In this document: one piece after another, positions 1 to 7,785 of the stretch
How the letters are laid out: each line of letters begins with the position of its first letter
Numbering within the stretch: the first letter of the stretch is position 1
From: Micromonospora rubida
Lineage (GTDB): Bacteria; Actinomycetota; Actinomycetes; Mycobacteriales; Micromonosporaceae
Direction: 5' to 3'
DNA: 64,000 nt
Assembly (NCBI RefSeq): GCF_009908295.1
Contig: NZ_JAAALO010000001.1
Span: forward strand, 558,001 to 622,000
Notes under the pieces: model-generated
What the model was told of the DNA's origin: nothing
The model's database searches: none
The model's input: the letters and a program-made list of their open reading frames with translations, nothing else
Program-made: the position numbers and the translations under genes

Positions 1-217
1 GCTGCACACCAACCACACGGTGACCGGCAACCCGGACCGGTTCCGCACCGGGGCCACCGTCATCCGGGACCGCGACGACTCCTGGCGGCGCACCCTGTCC
101 CGGGCGGACCGGCTGGCCGCGACGGCCCTGGCCCAGCCGCTGTTCGCCCGCTACGGCTACCGGTCCGCCCCGCGCGGGGCGGACCGGGTGTCACCGACCA
201 GCGAATCAGGGAGGTAA
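1..217 (+). CDS. sulfotransferase family protein, C-terminal fragment (gene starts upstream of window)
   Basis: The reading frame is open from the first base and ends at TAA 215-217. The visible ~70 residues contain HTVTGNPDRFRTG followed by a WRRTLSRADR...LAQPLFARYGY ending. I recognise this as the C-terminal signature of actinobacterial PAPS-dependent sulfotransferases (HSVSGNPxRFR ... PLLxRYGY). The PAPS-binding P-loop would lie outside the window. The stop is 5 bp before the SDR start, and its last codons carry that gene's GGGAGG ribosome site, so it is the upstream member of the same operon. Sulfotransferases are known neighbours of natural-product encapsulins. Family call is fairly secure; substrate unknown. 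Confidence 0.72.
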   Translation, partial: LHTNHTVTGNPDRFRTGATVIRDRDDSWRRTLSRADRLAATALAQPLFARYGYRSAPRGADRVSPTSESGR

Positions 218-222
218 CGAGC

Positions 223-1050
223 GTGGATCTCGGGCTCAAGGGACGGGTGGTCCTCGTCGCGGGCGGGTCCAGCGGAATCGGGCTGGCCTGCGCGAAGGAG
301 TTCGCCGCCGAGGGCGCGCACGTGGCGATCTGCGGCCGCGACCCGGACCGGCTCGCCGCCGCCGAGCGGGAGCTGGCCGGGATGGCCGCCGGCCGGGTCA
401 GCGCCACCAGCGTGGACGTCACCGACACCGACGCGGCCCGCCGCTGGGTGGACGGGGTGGCCGCCGACCTCGGCGGGGCCCACGTCCTGCTGGTCAGCGG
501 CGGCAGCCCGCCGGTCGGCACGGCCGCGCTGTTCGAGGTGGCCGACTACCGGGCCGCCGTCGACCGGGTGTTGCTGCCGGCCGTGGGGCTGGCCCTGGCG
601 GCGCTGCCGCACCTGCGCACCGCCGGCTGGGGGCGGCTGCTCTTCGTCGCCTCCGAGACCGCGAGCGTGCCGATCGGCCCGCTGGTCCTCTCCGGGGTGA
701 CCCGGGCCGCGCTGGTCCGCTTCGCCCAGGGCCTCGCCGTCGACGTGGGCCGCGACGGGATCACCGTCAACGTGCTCGCCCCCGGCAGCGTGCGCACCCC
801 GCCGATGGAACGGGCCGCCGCGCGGCTGGCCGGCGACGGCGACGTCGAGGAGCAGCTCGCCGCCATGGGCCACCACAGCGCGCTGGGCCGGCTGGCCGAC
901 CCCGGGGAGGTCGCCGCCGTGGCCGCGTTCCTGGCCAGCGAGCGGGCCTCGTTCGTCACCGCGGGCGTGCACCTGATCGACGGCGGGGCCAGCGCCACCG
1001 GCCCGGAGCTGCCGCACCTGACCGGCGTCCGCAAGGACACCTACGCCTGA
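223..1050 (+). CDS. atypical short-chain dehydrogenase/reductase (SDR), catalytic Tyr and Lys replaced
   Basis: 275 residues, GTG start 5 bp after the sulfotransferase stop with GGGAGG upstream. The Rossmann dinucleotide motif AGGSSGIG lies at residues 13-20 and the typical TVNVLAPGSVRTPPM segment near 181-195, so the fold is a classical FabG-like SDR. The active-site region reads VASE (142-145) and then LSGVTRAAL: the positions of the YxxxK pair are Ser157 and Arg161, and NNAG is SGGS. It is either a non-canonical reductase, as known for a subgroup of FabG-like SDRs, or a cofactor-binding scaffold. It belongs to the encapsulin operon. Substrate unknown. Confidence 0.85.
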   Translation: MDLGLKGRVVLVAGGSSGIGLACAKEFAAEGAHVAICGRDPDRLAAAERELAGMAAGRVSATSVDVTDTDAARRWVDGVAADLGGAHVLLVSGGSPPVGTAALFEVADYRAAVDRVLLPAVGLALAALPHLRTAGWGRLLFVASETASVPIGPLVLSGVTRAALVRFAQGLAVDVGRDGITVNVLAPGSVRTPPMERAAARLAGDGDVEEQLAAMGHHSALGRLADPGEVAAVAAFLASERASFVTAGVHLIDGGASATGPELPHLTGVRKDTYA

Positions 1051-1111
1051 CCCCTCCCCCGACCCGGGCGGCGGCGACGCCGCCCGGCTGCACAGCACGA
1101 AGGAGTGCGCG

Positions 1112-1957
1112 ATGTCCACGACCAGCCCCACCTTCACCGAGCGGGACGTCTCCGAGTTCTTCGACGAGACCACCCAGACGTACCTCAGCTTCTGGGACAG
1201 CGAGGGCGTGCTGCACACCGGATACTTCGCCGACGACGCCGACACCGACTACCACGCCGCCGCCGACCGGACCTCCGACCTGCTCGCCACCGAGGCGGGC
1301 GTCGACGCCGGCTCGACCGTGCTGGACGTGGGCTGCGGCTGCGGCAACTTCCTGCTCCGGCTCGCCGGGCAGACCGGCTGCCGGGGCGAGGGGCTGGACC
1401 TGAGCATCGAGCGGATCCGGTTCGCCCAGGCCAAGTGCGCCGAGCGCGGGACGCCGGGGATCGCCTTCCGGCACGGGTCGGCCACCGCCCTGCCGTACTC
1501 CCCGGGCAGCTTCAGCCACGTGGTCAGCCAGGACGCGCTGTTCCTGGTGCCAGACAAGCCGCGCAGCCACGCCGAGATGCACCGGGTGCTCGCCCCCGGC
1601 GGGATCCTGGCGATCACCGACTTCCTCCAGCCGACCACCGAGATCGGCGAGGCCGCCCGCCGGCACGTCTACGACCGGGTGCGCTGGAGCAGCGGCTACT
1701 CCCTCGACGGGTACGCCGAGGCGCTGACCGGGGCCGGGTTCGAGGTGCTGGTCGCCCGCAACCTCGACGCGCACATCCGGCAGACGTACCGGGTGCTCGG
1801 CGAGACCGCCCGGCAGCGGGCCGCGTCCACCGACGACCCCACCGCCCGGGAGTGGATCCTCGGCTTCGCCGCGTCCTGCGGGGAGATCCAGGCCGCCATC
1901 GACCGGGGCGAGTTCGGCTGGGGCATGTTCGTCGCCCGCAAGCCCGCCGCGCAGTGA
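1112..1957 (+). CDS. class I SAM-dependent methyltransferase
   Basis: 281 residues, ATG start with AAGGAG 7 bp upstream. Motif I VLDVGCGCGNF (about 70-80) is followed by an acidic residue in GEGLDLS (motif II) and DALFLVPDK/HRVLAPGGILAITDF in the motif III-IV area, the layout of UbiE/small-molecule methyltransferases. The C-terminal part (YDRVRW...YAEALTGAGFEV) is usual for this fold. It would transfer a methyl group from SAM to a small substrate, probably the operon's product or an intermediate. It lies 61 bp after the SDR and 60 bp before the shell gene, all co-directional. N-, O- or C-specificity cannot be read from the sequence. Confidence 0.88.
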   Translation: MSTTSPTFTERDVSEFFDETTQTYLSFWDSEGVLHTGYFADDADTDYHAAADRTSDLLATEAGVDAGSTVLDVGCGCGNFLLRLAGQTGCRGEGLDLSIERIRFAQAKCAERGTPGIAFRHGSATALPYSPGSFSHVVSQDALFLVPDKPRSHAEMHRVLAPGGILAITDFLQPTTEIGEAARRHVYDRVRWSSGYSLDGYAEALTGAGFEVLVARNLDAHIRQTYRVLGETARQRAASTDDPTAREWILGFAASCGEIQAAIDRGEFGWGMFVARKPAAQ

Positions 1958-1997
1958 CCGTCCGACCAGTGATCCGCCGTGCGATGACCGTCCGACC
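1955..1997 (+). repeat. short direct repeat in the methyltransferase-shell spacer
   Basis: TGACCGTCCGACC occurs at 1955-1967 (overlapping the methyltransferase stop) and again at 1985-1997. The repeat fills most of the 60 bp spacer before the shell gene. It could be a slipped duplication or take part in mRNA structure. No function is evident. Confidence 0.6.
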
Positions 1998-2017
1998 CGA
2001 CCACGAGGTGTGAGGCC

Positions 2018-2893
2018 ATGCAACGAACCGACGTCATCAAGCGGACGATCGCCGAGGTCGTCGAGCACCGGAAGAAGCAGCTCTCGCCGGGGCAGGTCTT
2101 CGCCGACGCCTTCGCCGAGCAGGGCTTCGACACCTGCGTCGAGTACGACGTCACCATCACCGACTCGCTGACCAGTTCCCGGCGCAAGCCGCGCTACCCG
2201 TCGCGGAACGTGCTGAAGGTGGTGGACCTGTCCCGGGACCCGCAGGAGTTCTACTGGCACGAGAGCCGGGCCCTCCCGGACGACCCGGCGGTCGACGGCG
2301 CCGACCTGCGCCGGGAGGCGGCCAACCACTTCCACCGCTCCCCCATCCCGCCGCTGTTCACCACGAAGGCGTGGGTGCAGGTGCCGGACGGGCTGTGGGA
2401 CGACCCGACGAGCTTCGCGGAGTTCATCAACTACCGCCTCGTCGTGCGGCTGGCCACCGCCGAGAACGTCACCATCCTGCGCGGCGAGGGCGGGCTGCTG
2501 ACCATGCCGGAGATCGCCCGGCTCACCGACCCGGGCCCGTTCGGCTCCACCATCCTGTCCGCCTGCAACGAGGTGGAGCAGAACGGCAGCACCGCCGACG
2601 GGCTGATCATCAACCCGGCGGACTACTACCGGCTGCTCGGCTCCGGCACGCTGATGCGCGACGTCGAGGAGAACGGCGTGTTCATCGTCCGGACCCGGCT
2701 GGTCGACCCGGGCACCGCGATCGTCGGCGACTTCGGCCACGGCGCGCTGCTGTTCGACGCCGGCCGCTCGAAGATCGGTTTCGCCGAGCCGCCGCCCGGC
2801 ACGTTCGCCGACCCCGGCCTGGCGCTGACCGCCGAGATCTACGAGCGGGTGGTGCTCAACCTGCCCACCTGCTTCTTCGTCGTGAGCGTGTAG
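2018..2893 (+). CDS. HK97-fold capsid-like shell protein, probable natural-product (family 3) encapsulin
   Basis: 291 residues, ATG with GAGGTG upstream. The second half has the order seen in HK97 major capsid proteins and encapsulins: an FTTKAWVQVPDGLWDD strand/helix entry (114-129), a spine-helix-like AEFINYRLVVRLATAENVTILRGEG (134-158), the A-domain signature GLIINPADYYRLL (195-207), TRLVDPGTAIVGDFGHGALLFDAG (226-249), and a terminal EIYERVVLNLPTCFFVV strand (273-289). The N-terminal ~110 residues would form the N-arm and E-loop. No terminase, portal, protease or tail gene is nearby. Neighbours are instead a sulfotransferase, SDR, methyltransferase, flavin oxidase and racemase, matching the published context of family 3 encapsulins. 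Predicted to self-assemble into a protein compartment; size and cargo are unknown. A lone domesticated phage capsid is the alternative. Confidence 0.82.
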   Translation: MQRTDVIKRTIAEVVEHRKKQLSPGQVFADAFAEQGFDTCVEYDVTITDSLTSSRRKPRYPSRNVLKVVDLSRDPQEFYWHESRALPDDPAVDGADLRREAANHFHRSPIPPLFTTKAWVQVPDGLWDDPTSFAEFINYRLVVRLATAENVTILRGEGGLLTMPEIARLTDPGPFGSTILSACNEVEQNGSTADGLIINPADYYRLLGSGTLMRDVEENGVFIVRTRLVDPGTAIVGDFGHGALLFDAGRSKIGFAEPPPGTFADPGLALTAEIYERVVLNLPTCFFVVSV

Positions 2894-2903
2894 GGCGCGG
2901 GCA

Positions 2904-4256
2904 ATGTCGACGACGCCCGCGCCGCGCCCGAGCGGCGACGAACCCGCGCCGCGCCCGAGCGGCGACGAGCCCGACGTGCTGGTGGTCGGTGCGGGCATCG
3001 TCGGCCTGTTCTGCGCCTGGTTCCTGGCCCGCGACGGCCACCGGGTCACCGTCGTCGACCGGGGCGAGGTCGGCGACCCGGCGGCCTGCTCCTCGGGCAA
3101 CACCGGCTTCGTCGGCACCCAGGGCTCCGCGCCGCTCGCGGAGCCCGGCGTGCCGGCCAAGGGCCTGCGCTACCTGCTGAACCCGGAGAGCCCGTTCCAC
3201 ATCCGGCCCCGCTGGGATCCGGCCCTGCTCGCCTGGCTCTGGCACTTCCGCCGGGTCTGCACCGAACACGACGCCCGGGCCGCCTTCGACGTCCTGCTGT
3301 CGCTCAAGCAACGCAGCCTGGCCATCCTGCACGAGGTGTGCGCGGCGGGACCGCTCGCCGACACCCTCACCGCCCAGGGCATGCTGCTGGCCTGCAAGAC
3401 CCCGGAGGGCTTCGAGCAGGCCCGCCGCTCGGTGCCGGCGGCCGTCGCCCGGGGCGTGCCGCTGCGGGTGCTCGAACCCGGCGAGCTGGCCCGCCTCGAA
3501 CCGGGCGTCGAGTTCGACGTGGCCGGGGCGCTGCTCAACGCCGAGGGCGCCGCCCTGCGCATCCCGGCGTTCCTCGTCGAGTTCGCCCGGGTGCTGCGGG
3601 GCATGGGTGTGGACATCCGCACCCACACCGAGGTCCTCGACTTCGAGGTGGCCGGGGACCGGGTCCGGGCCGTGCGCACGAGCCGGGGGGACCTGCGCCC
3701 GGCCGAGGTGGTGATCGCCGCGGGGATCTGGTCCGTGGCCTGCGCCCGCAAGCTCGGCCTGGAACTGATGCTCCAGCCGGCGAAGGGCTACGCGGTCACC
3801 GTCGCCGCCCCGGAGACTCCGCCCCGGCTGCCGATCCTGCTCAGCGAGGGCAAGGTCGCCGTCATGCCGCTCGGCGACCGGCTGCGCCTCGCCGGCACCC
3901 TGGAGCTGACCGGAATGGACACCTCCGTCTCGCCCCGGCGGGTCGACGGCATCGCGCGCACCGTCCGGTCGTACCTGCCGGGGCTGGACACCGACCGCCG
4001 GGTGCAGGTGTGGAGCGGGCTGCGCCCCTGCACCCCGGACAGCCTGCCGCTGCTCGGCCGCGCCGGGGCGTACCGGAACGTCTGCGTGGCCGCCGGGCAC
4101 GGCCACATCGGGATGGGCCTGGCGCCGGCCGGGGGGCGGCTGATCGCCCAGCTCGTCGGCGGCGTCCGCCCGGAGCTGGACCTGGCCCCCTTCGCCGTGG
4201 ACCGCTGGCGGCGCCGCTTCCCGCGCCGCCGCCCGACCCCTGGGAGTACGCGATGA
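2904..4256 (+). CDS. FAD-dependent oxidoreductase, D-amino-acid dehydrogenase/oxidase type, with duplicated N-terminal tag
   Basis: 450 residues. The DVLVVGAGIVG dinucleotide-binding motif starts at residue 24, followed by an acidic residue after VTVVD and SSGNTGFVGTQGSAPLAEPG, which resembles DadA-type D-amino-acid dehydrogenases. The C-terminal VWSGLRPCTPDSLPLLGRA and GHGHIGMGLAPAGGRL segments are the second FAD contact of this family. Residues 5-13 (PAPRPSGDE) are repeated exactly at 14-22; this flexible, proline-rich extension precedes the fold and is a candidate shell-targeting tag (inference). A GTG at 2976 would exclude it. The stop overlaps the racemase ATG (ATGA), so the two are probably translationally coupled. 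Likely reaction: oxidation of a D-amino acid or secondary amine. Confidence 0.87.
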   Translation: MSTTPAPRPSGDEPAPRPSGDEPDVLVVGAGIVGLFCAWFLARDGHRVTVVDRGEVGDPAACSSGNTGFVGTQGSAPLAEPGVPAKGLRYLLNPESPFHIRPRWDPALLAWLWHFRRVCTEHDARAAFDVLLSLKQRSLAILHEVCAAGPLADTLTAQGMLLACKTPEGFEQARRSVPAAVARGVPLRVLEPGELARLEPGVEFDVAGALLNAEGAALRIPAFLVEFARVLRGMGVDIRTHTEVLDFEVAGDRVRAVRTSRGDLRPAEVVIAAGIWSVACARKLGLELMLQPAKGYAVTVAAPETPPRLPILLSEGKVAVMPLGDRLRLAGTLELTGMDTSVSPRRVDGIARTVRSYLPGLDTDRRVQVWSGLRPCTPDSLPLLGRAGAYRNVCVAAGHGHIGMGLAPAGGRLIAQLVGGVRPELDLAPFAVDRWRRRFPRRRPTPGSTR

Positions 4257-4954
4257 CCGACGACGCCCCGATCGGGGTGCTCTGCCTGGACACCTCGTTC
4301 GAGAAGATCCCCGGGCACATCCGCAACCCGGCCACCTTCGACTTCCCGGTGCGCTACCGGGTGGTCGAGGGGGCGACGCCGCAGCGCCTGGTCCGCGAGG
4401 CCGACCCGACGCTGCTGGAGCCGTTCATCGCGGCGGCGAAGGACCTGGAGGCCGCCGGGGTCGCCGGCATCACCGGCGCGTGCGGCTTCCTGGTGCTGTT
4501 CCAGGCCGAGCTGGCCGCCGCCGTGTCGGTGCCGCTGTGGTCGTCCAGCCTGGTCCAGCTCCCGATGGTGCACCGGATGGTCGGGCGGCCGGTCGGGCTG
4601 CTGGTCGCCGACGAGAACGCGCTGACCCCCCGCCACCTCGCCGCGATCGGCGCGGAGTCGGTGCCGGTGCGGGTCACCGGCATGGCCGGCCAGCCGGAGT
4701 TCCGCGAGGTGATGCTGGAGGGCCGCCGCGACGCCCTCGACGCCGACCGCCTCGGCCGGGAGGTCCTCGACCGCGTCGACCGACTCGTCGAGGCGCACCC
4801 GGACCTGGGCGCGCTGGTTATCGAGTGCACGGACCTGGTGCCGTTCGCGCACGCGATCCAGGCCCGGCTGGGGCTCCCGGTCTTCGACATCGTCACCCTC
4901 ACCACGATGCTGCACGCCACACTCACCCGCCGCCCCTACCCCCACCACCCCTGA
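4253..4954 (+). CDS. aspartate/glutamate racemase family protein
   Basis: 233 residues, ATG overlapping the oxidoreductase stop. Both expected catalytic cysteines are present: Cys77 in ITGACGFL and Cys192 in VIECTDLVPFA. The architecture is two similar alpha/beta halves as in the Asp/Glu/hydantoin racemase superfamily. PLP-independent racemases abstract the alpha proton with this Cys pair. Coupled to a D-amino-acid-oxidase-like gene, it could supply a D-enantiomer, or act as a decarboxylase or isomerase, which are alternatives in this superfamily. It is the last gene of the operon; a strong hairpin follows. Confidence 0.86.
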   Translation: MTDDAPIGVLCLDTSFEKIPGHIRNPATFDFPVRYRVVEGATPQRLVREADPTLLEPFIAAAKDLEAAGVAGITGACGFLVLFQAELAAAVSVPLWSSSLVQLPMVHRMVGRPVGLLVADENALTPRHLAAIGAESVPVRVTGMAGQPEFREVMLEGRRDALDADRLGREVLDRVDRLVEAHPDLGALVIECTDLVPFAHAIQARLGLPVFDIVTLTTMLHATLTRRPYPHHP

Positions 4955-5077
4955 CCCACACCTCCGCACCCCACACCCCACACCCCACACCCCCACACCT
5001 CCGCACCCCGCACCTCCGCACCTCCGCGCCCTGCGCCTCCGCGCCTCCGCACCTCCGCGCCCTGCGCCTGCTCGCAA

Positions 5078-5129
5078 TTTCACGGAAAGAGTGGTCATTC
5101 CGGCCGAGATGGCCACTCTTTCCGTGAAA
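5078..5129. terminator. bidirectional terminator-like hairpin
   Basis: Left arm 5078-5097 (TTTCACGGAAAGAGTGGTCA) pairs with 5110-5129 over 20 bp with a single G-T pair; the loop is 12 nt. It sits between convergent genes and can fold on either transcript. Actinobacterial terminators often lack a U tract, so stem strength and position are the support. Confidence 0.75.
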
Positions 5130-5131
5130 GA

Positions 5132-5330
5132 GCGGGCGGGCGGCGGGCGGCGGGCGAGCGGCGGGGCGGCGGGCGAGCGGGCGGGCGGGCGAGCGGGCGG
5201 GCGGGCGAGCGGGCGAGCGGGCGGGCGGGCGAGCGGGCGGGCAGGTGGGCAAGCGGGCGAGCGGGCGGGCGGGCGGGCAGGTGGGCAAGCGGGCGAGCGG
5301 GCGAGCGGGCGGACAGGTGGGCTGGCTGGA
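5132..5330 (+). repeat. G-rich low-complexity tandem repeat
   Basis: About 200 bp of GGGCGGGC/GAGCGGGC units with a longer internal duplication of GCGGGCGGGCAGGTGGGCAA near 5233 and 5267. The plus strand has many closely spaced G-runs and could form G-quadruplexes. The 3' end of the minus-strand synthetase mRNA would read the C-rich strand here. Confidence 0.75.
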
Positions 5331-5349
5331 CCCGCCGCGGCATGCGGGG

Positions 5350-7785
5350 TCAGGGACGGTGGGCGTACGGGGCGATGGGGTTGGCAAGGGTACCGGCGAA
5401 CTGGAGCGCCGCCGACGGGTCGGACAGGTCCACCATCTGCTCGTTGTTGCGCAGCTGGAGCCGGTTGAGGCAGGAGTGCGCGAACTCCGGGGCGAACAGG
5501 TCGTACCGGCGCAGCCGGTCGGCCAGGTGCGGCACCCGGCCGGCGTAGTCGGCCGCGCAGTCGGCGACCATGCGCCAGAACTCCTCCTCGGTGAGCAGCC
5601 CCGCGTCGGTGAACACGACGTTGAGGTGGCGCAGGAAGCAGGAGAACACGTCGGTGAAGATCGACAGCAGCTTCTCGTCCTCGGGGATGGCGGCCCGGAC
5701 GCGGTGCACCGCCTCGGGCAGGTCGGCGTCCGGGTCCATCACCACGATCTCCTCGGCGATGTCCTTAAAGATTGCCCGCTGCACCGCCCCGCCGCGCAGC
5801 ACCAGGATGACGTTCTCGCCGTGCGGCATGAACGCCAGGTCGTACGCGTAGAGGGAGTGCAGCAGCGGGACGAGGTACGCGTCGAGGTACTGGCGCAGCC
5901 AGGCCCCCGCCGGCAGGCCCGACTCGGCGACCAGCGCGGCGGCGAACGACTCGCCGGCCGAGTCGACGTGCAGCAGCGACGCCATGGTGGCCAGCCGACA
6001 CCCCGGCTCCAGACCGGGGACGGGGCTTTCCCGCCACAGCGCCGCCAGCATCTTCCGGTACGGGGAGTACCGGTCGGTTGCCGCCTCGAACCGGCGGTTG
6101 CGGTACCCGATCGCGGCCCGCTCCCGGATGATCGTCAGCCCGGTGGCCCGAAGCACCTCGTCGCGCTCGATCAGGTCGGCGAGCCAGTCGTTGATGGCCG
6201 GGGTGGCCTCCATGTACGCCGCCGACAGCCCTCGGATGAAGCCCATGTTCAGCACGGACAGCGCGGTCTTGACGTAGTGCCGTTCGGGGCGGGTGACGTT
6301 GAAGAAGGTGCGCACGGACTGTTGGGGAAGGTACTCGTCCGGGCCTGGGCCGACCAGGACGAGGCGGCGCTCGGCCACGTCGGCGGCGAACGTGACGGCG
6401 AGCCGGTTCCACCACTGCCACGGGTGCACGGGGATGAACAGGTAGTCGGCCGGGTCGAGTCCGAGCCTGGTCAGCGTGGCGGCGAAGCCGGCCAGCGCGT
6501 CCTCGCCCAGCTCCTCGCGCAGCAGGGCGTCGGCGTCGGTGTCCGTGGAGCAGGTGAAGGTGGTGTGGTCGCGGTGCGCGGCCAGCCAGAGCAGCCGCAC
6601 GGGCCGGCCGACCTCCGGGGCGTACCGGTGGTATTCGTCGATGCCGAAGCCGATCCGGCCGTTGTTGGCGACGAAGCCCGGGTGGCCCTCGGTCATCCGG
6701 GTCTCGATGGTCTGGAAGTCGGCGCGGGCCAGTTCGGCGGCGCCGATCTCCGGCCGGTCCAGCTTGTACGCCCACCCGGCCAGCGTGGAGGTGATCTCCT
6801 CCAGGTACACGGGCAGCACCCGGTCGGTGAGGCCGAGCGCGCCGCGCAGCTCCACGCACAGGTCGAGGGCGTCCAGGGGCAGCTCCGCGCCGTCGCGGCG
6901 GCGGGTGATGCTGTCCGGGTCGATCCGCCAGTGGTCGAGGGCGAGCCGGCGGGCGGCGAACCGGTAGGTCACCGTGCCGTCGTCGCTGGCCACCTCGTAC
7001 TCGGCCGGCTCACCGGGGGCGGGGGTGACGGGCTCGGGGGTGACGGGCTCGGGGGTGACGGGCTCGGGGGTGACGGGCTCGGGGGTGAGCAGCCGCTCGT
7101 GGGCGAACTCGGCGAGCGCCTTGCGGACCAGCAGCCGGTTGGCCCGCGCCCAGGTGTCGGGGGTGAGGTGGGCGACGGCGTCCTGGGGGTCCACGGTGGT
7201 CGGTCCTTCGCTGCTGGTCGGGGCCGGGCCGGTGGCGGCGGCGAACTGGGCGCGGGTGCAGAAGCTGAGCAGGGCCGTCTTGGCGGGCAGGGCGAGGGGC
7301 CCGGCGGGGACGAAGCCGACGGCCGCGTTCAGCGCGTGTACGGCGGTGTTGCGCACGTCCGGCTCGACCACCACCCGGCGGTGCGCCGGGTCGGCGAACA
7401 GCCAGTCCATGACGGTGGTGATGACGGCCCGGGTGAAGCCGGAGACCGGGGTGTCGGCGGGCGCGCAGAGGAAGTGCATGCCGACGTCGCCGGGGCGGGC
7501 CGGGTAGCGGCCGGCCAGCTCGACCCGCGCCGGGTCGTACCGCTCGACGAGGAAGGCCGGCTCGCCCCGCCACAGCCCGACGAACGCGTCGTGGTGCTCC
7601 TCGGCGGCGATGCGCGCGTACTCGGCGGCGACCCGGGCCAGGTCGGCGTCGGCCATCAGCCAGAACGCGGCCTTCGGGTGGGTCACCCAGGAGTGCAGCA
7701 GCGCGGCGTCGGCGACCGGGTCGAGGGTACGCAGGGCGAAGTCGCCCAGCCGTGGGTCGGTGCGGGTGTGCACGACCTCGGTCAC
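5350..7785 (-). CDS. fused GNAT acyltransferase-IucA/IucC siderophore synthetase (DesC-DesD-like)
   Basis: 811 residues, GTG start overlapping the hydroxylase stop (GTGA). Residues 1-180 are a GNAT-like acyltransferase of the RhbD/IucB/DesC type ([24 protein letters not shown]). The rest is an NRPS-independent siderophore synthetase with [14 protein letters not shown] and PVHPWQWWN, the ATP/substrate motifs of IucA/IucC. Streptomyces carries these as separate desC and desD, so this is a fusion. Residues 234-255 hold four PEPVT repeats (15 bp unit) inside the N-terminal part of the synthetase. Expected role: acylate N-hydroxycadaverine, then condense the hydroxamates ATP-dependently into a desferrioxamine-like product. 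Last gene of the iron-regulated minus-strand operon. Confidence 0.92.
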   Translation of the reverse strand: MTEVVHTRTDPRLGDFALRTLDPVADAALLHSWVTHPKAAFWLMADADLARVAAEYARIAAEEHHDAFVGLWRGEPAFLVERYDPARVELAGRYPARPGDVGMHFLCAPADTPVSGFTRAVITTVMDWLFADPAHRRVVVEPDVRNTAVHALNAAVGFVPAGPLALPAKTALLSFCTRAQFAAATGPAPTSSEGPTTVDPQDAVAHLTPDTWARANRLLVRKALAEFAHERLLTPEPVTPEPVTPEPVTPEPVTPAPGEPAEYEVASDDGTVTYRFAARRLALDHWRIDPDSITRRRDGAELPLDALDLCVELRGALGLTDRVLPVYLEEITSTLAGWAYKLDRPEIGAAELARADFQTIETRMTEGHPGFVANNGRIGFGIDEYHRYAPEVGRPVRLLWLAAHRDHTTFTCSTDTDADALLREELGEDALAGFAATLTRLGLDPADYLFIPVHPWQWWNRLAVTFAADVAERRLVLVGPGPDEYLPQQSVRTFFNVTRPERHYVKTALSVLNMGFIRGLSAAYMEATPAINDWLADLIERDEVLRATGLTIIRERAAIGYRNRRFEAATDRYSPYRKMLAALWRESPVPGLEPGCRLATMASLLHVDSAGESFAAALVAESGLPAGAWLRQYLDAYLVPLLHSLYAYDLAFMPHGENVILVLRGGAVQRAIFKDIAEEIVVMDPDADLPEAVHRVRAAIPEDEKLLSIFTDVFSCFLRHLNVVFTDAGLLTEEEFWRMVADCAADYAGRVPHLADRLRRYDLFAPEFAHSCLNRLQLRNNEQMVDLSDPSAALQFAGTLANPIAPYAHRP

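Larger units (their letters stand above)
4955..5349. other. gene-free convergent junction: C-rich tract, hairpin, G-rich tract
   Basis: 395 bp between the racemase stop and the stop of the opposing siderophore synthetase. From 4955 to 5070 the plus strand is built from CACCTCCGC/CACACCCC repeats, 5078-5129 is a 20 bp hairpin, and 5130-5330 is almost pure GGGC/GAGC repeats. No reading frame here has coding character; long open frames are a by-product of repeats without stops. Confidence 0.8.

Noticed and set aside
2018-2893. Prophage major capsid gene
   Set aside because: No terminase, portal, protease, head-tail or tail genes are nearby; flanking genes are metabolic enzymes in one operon. 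Upstream sequence outside the window could still change this.
956-5116. Long open frames opposite the encapsulin operon
   Set aside because: They are rich in Arg/Gly/Ala/Pro/Val as expected for antisense of high-GC codons and contain no recognisable motif.
4955-5330. CRISPR array
   Set aside because: Repeat units are 7-35 bp, contiguous and variable, with no spacer structure and no cas genes.
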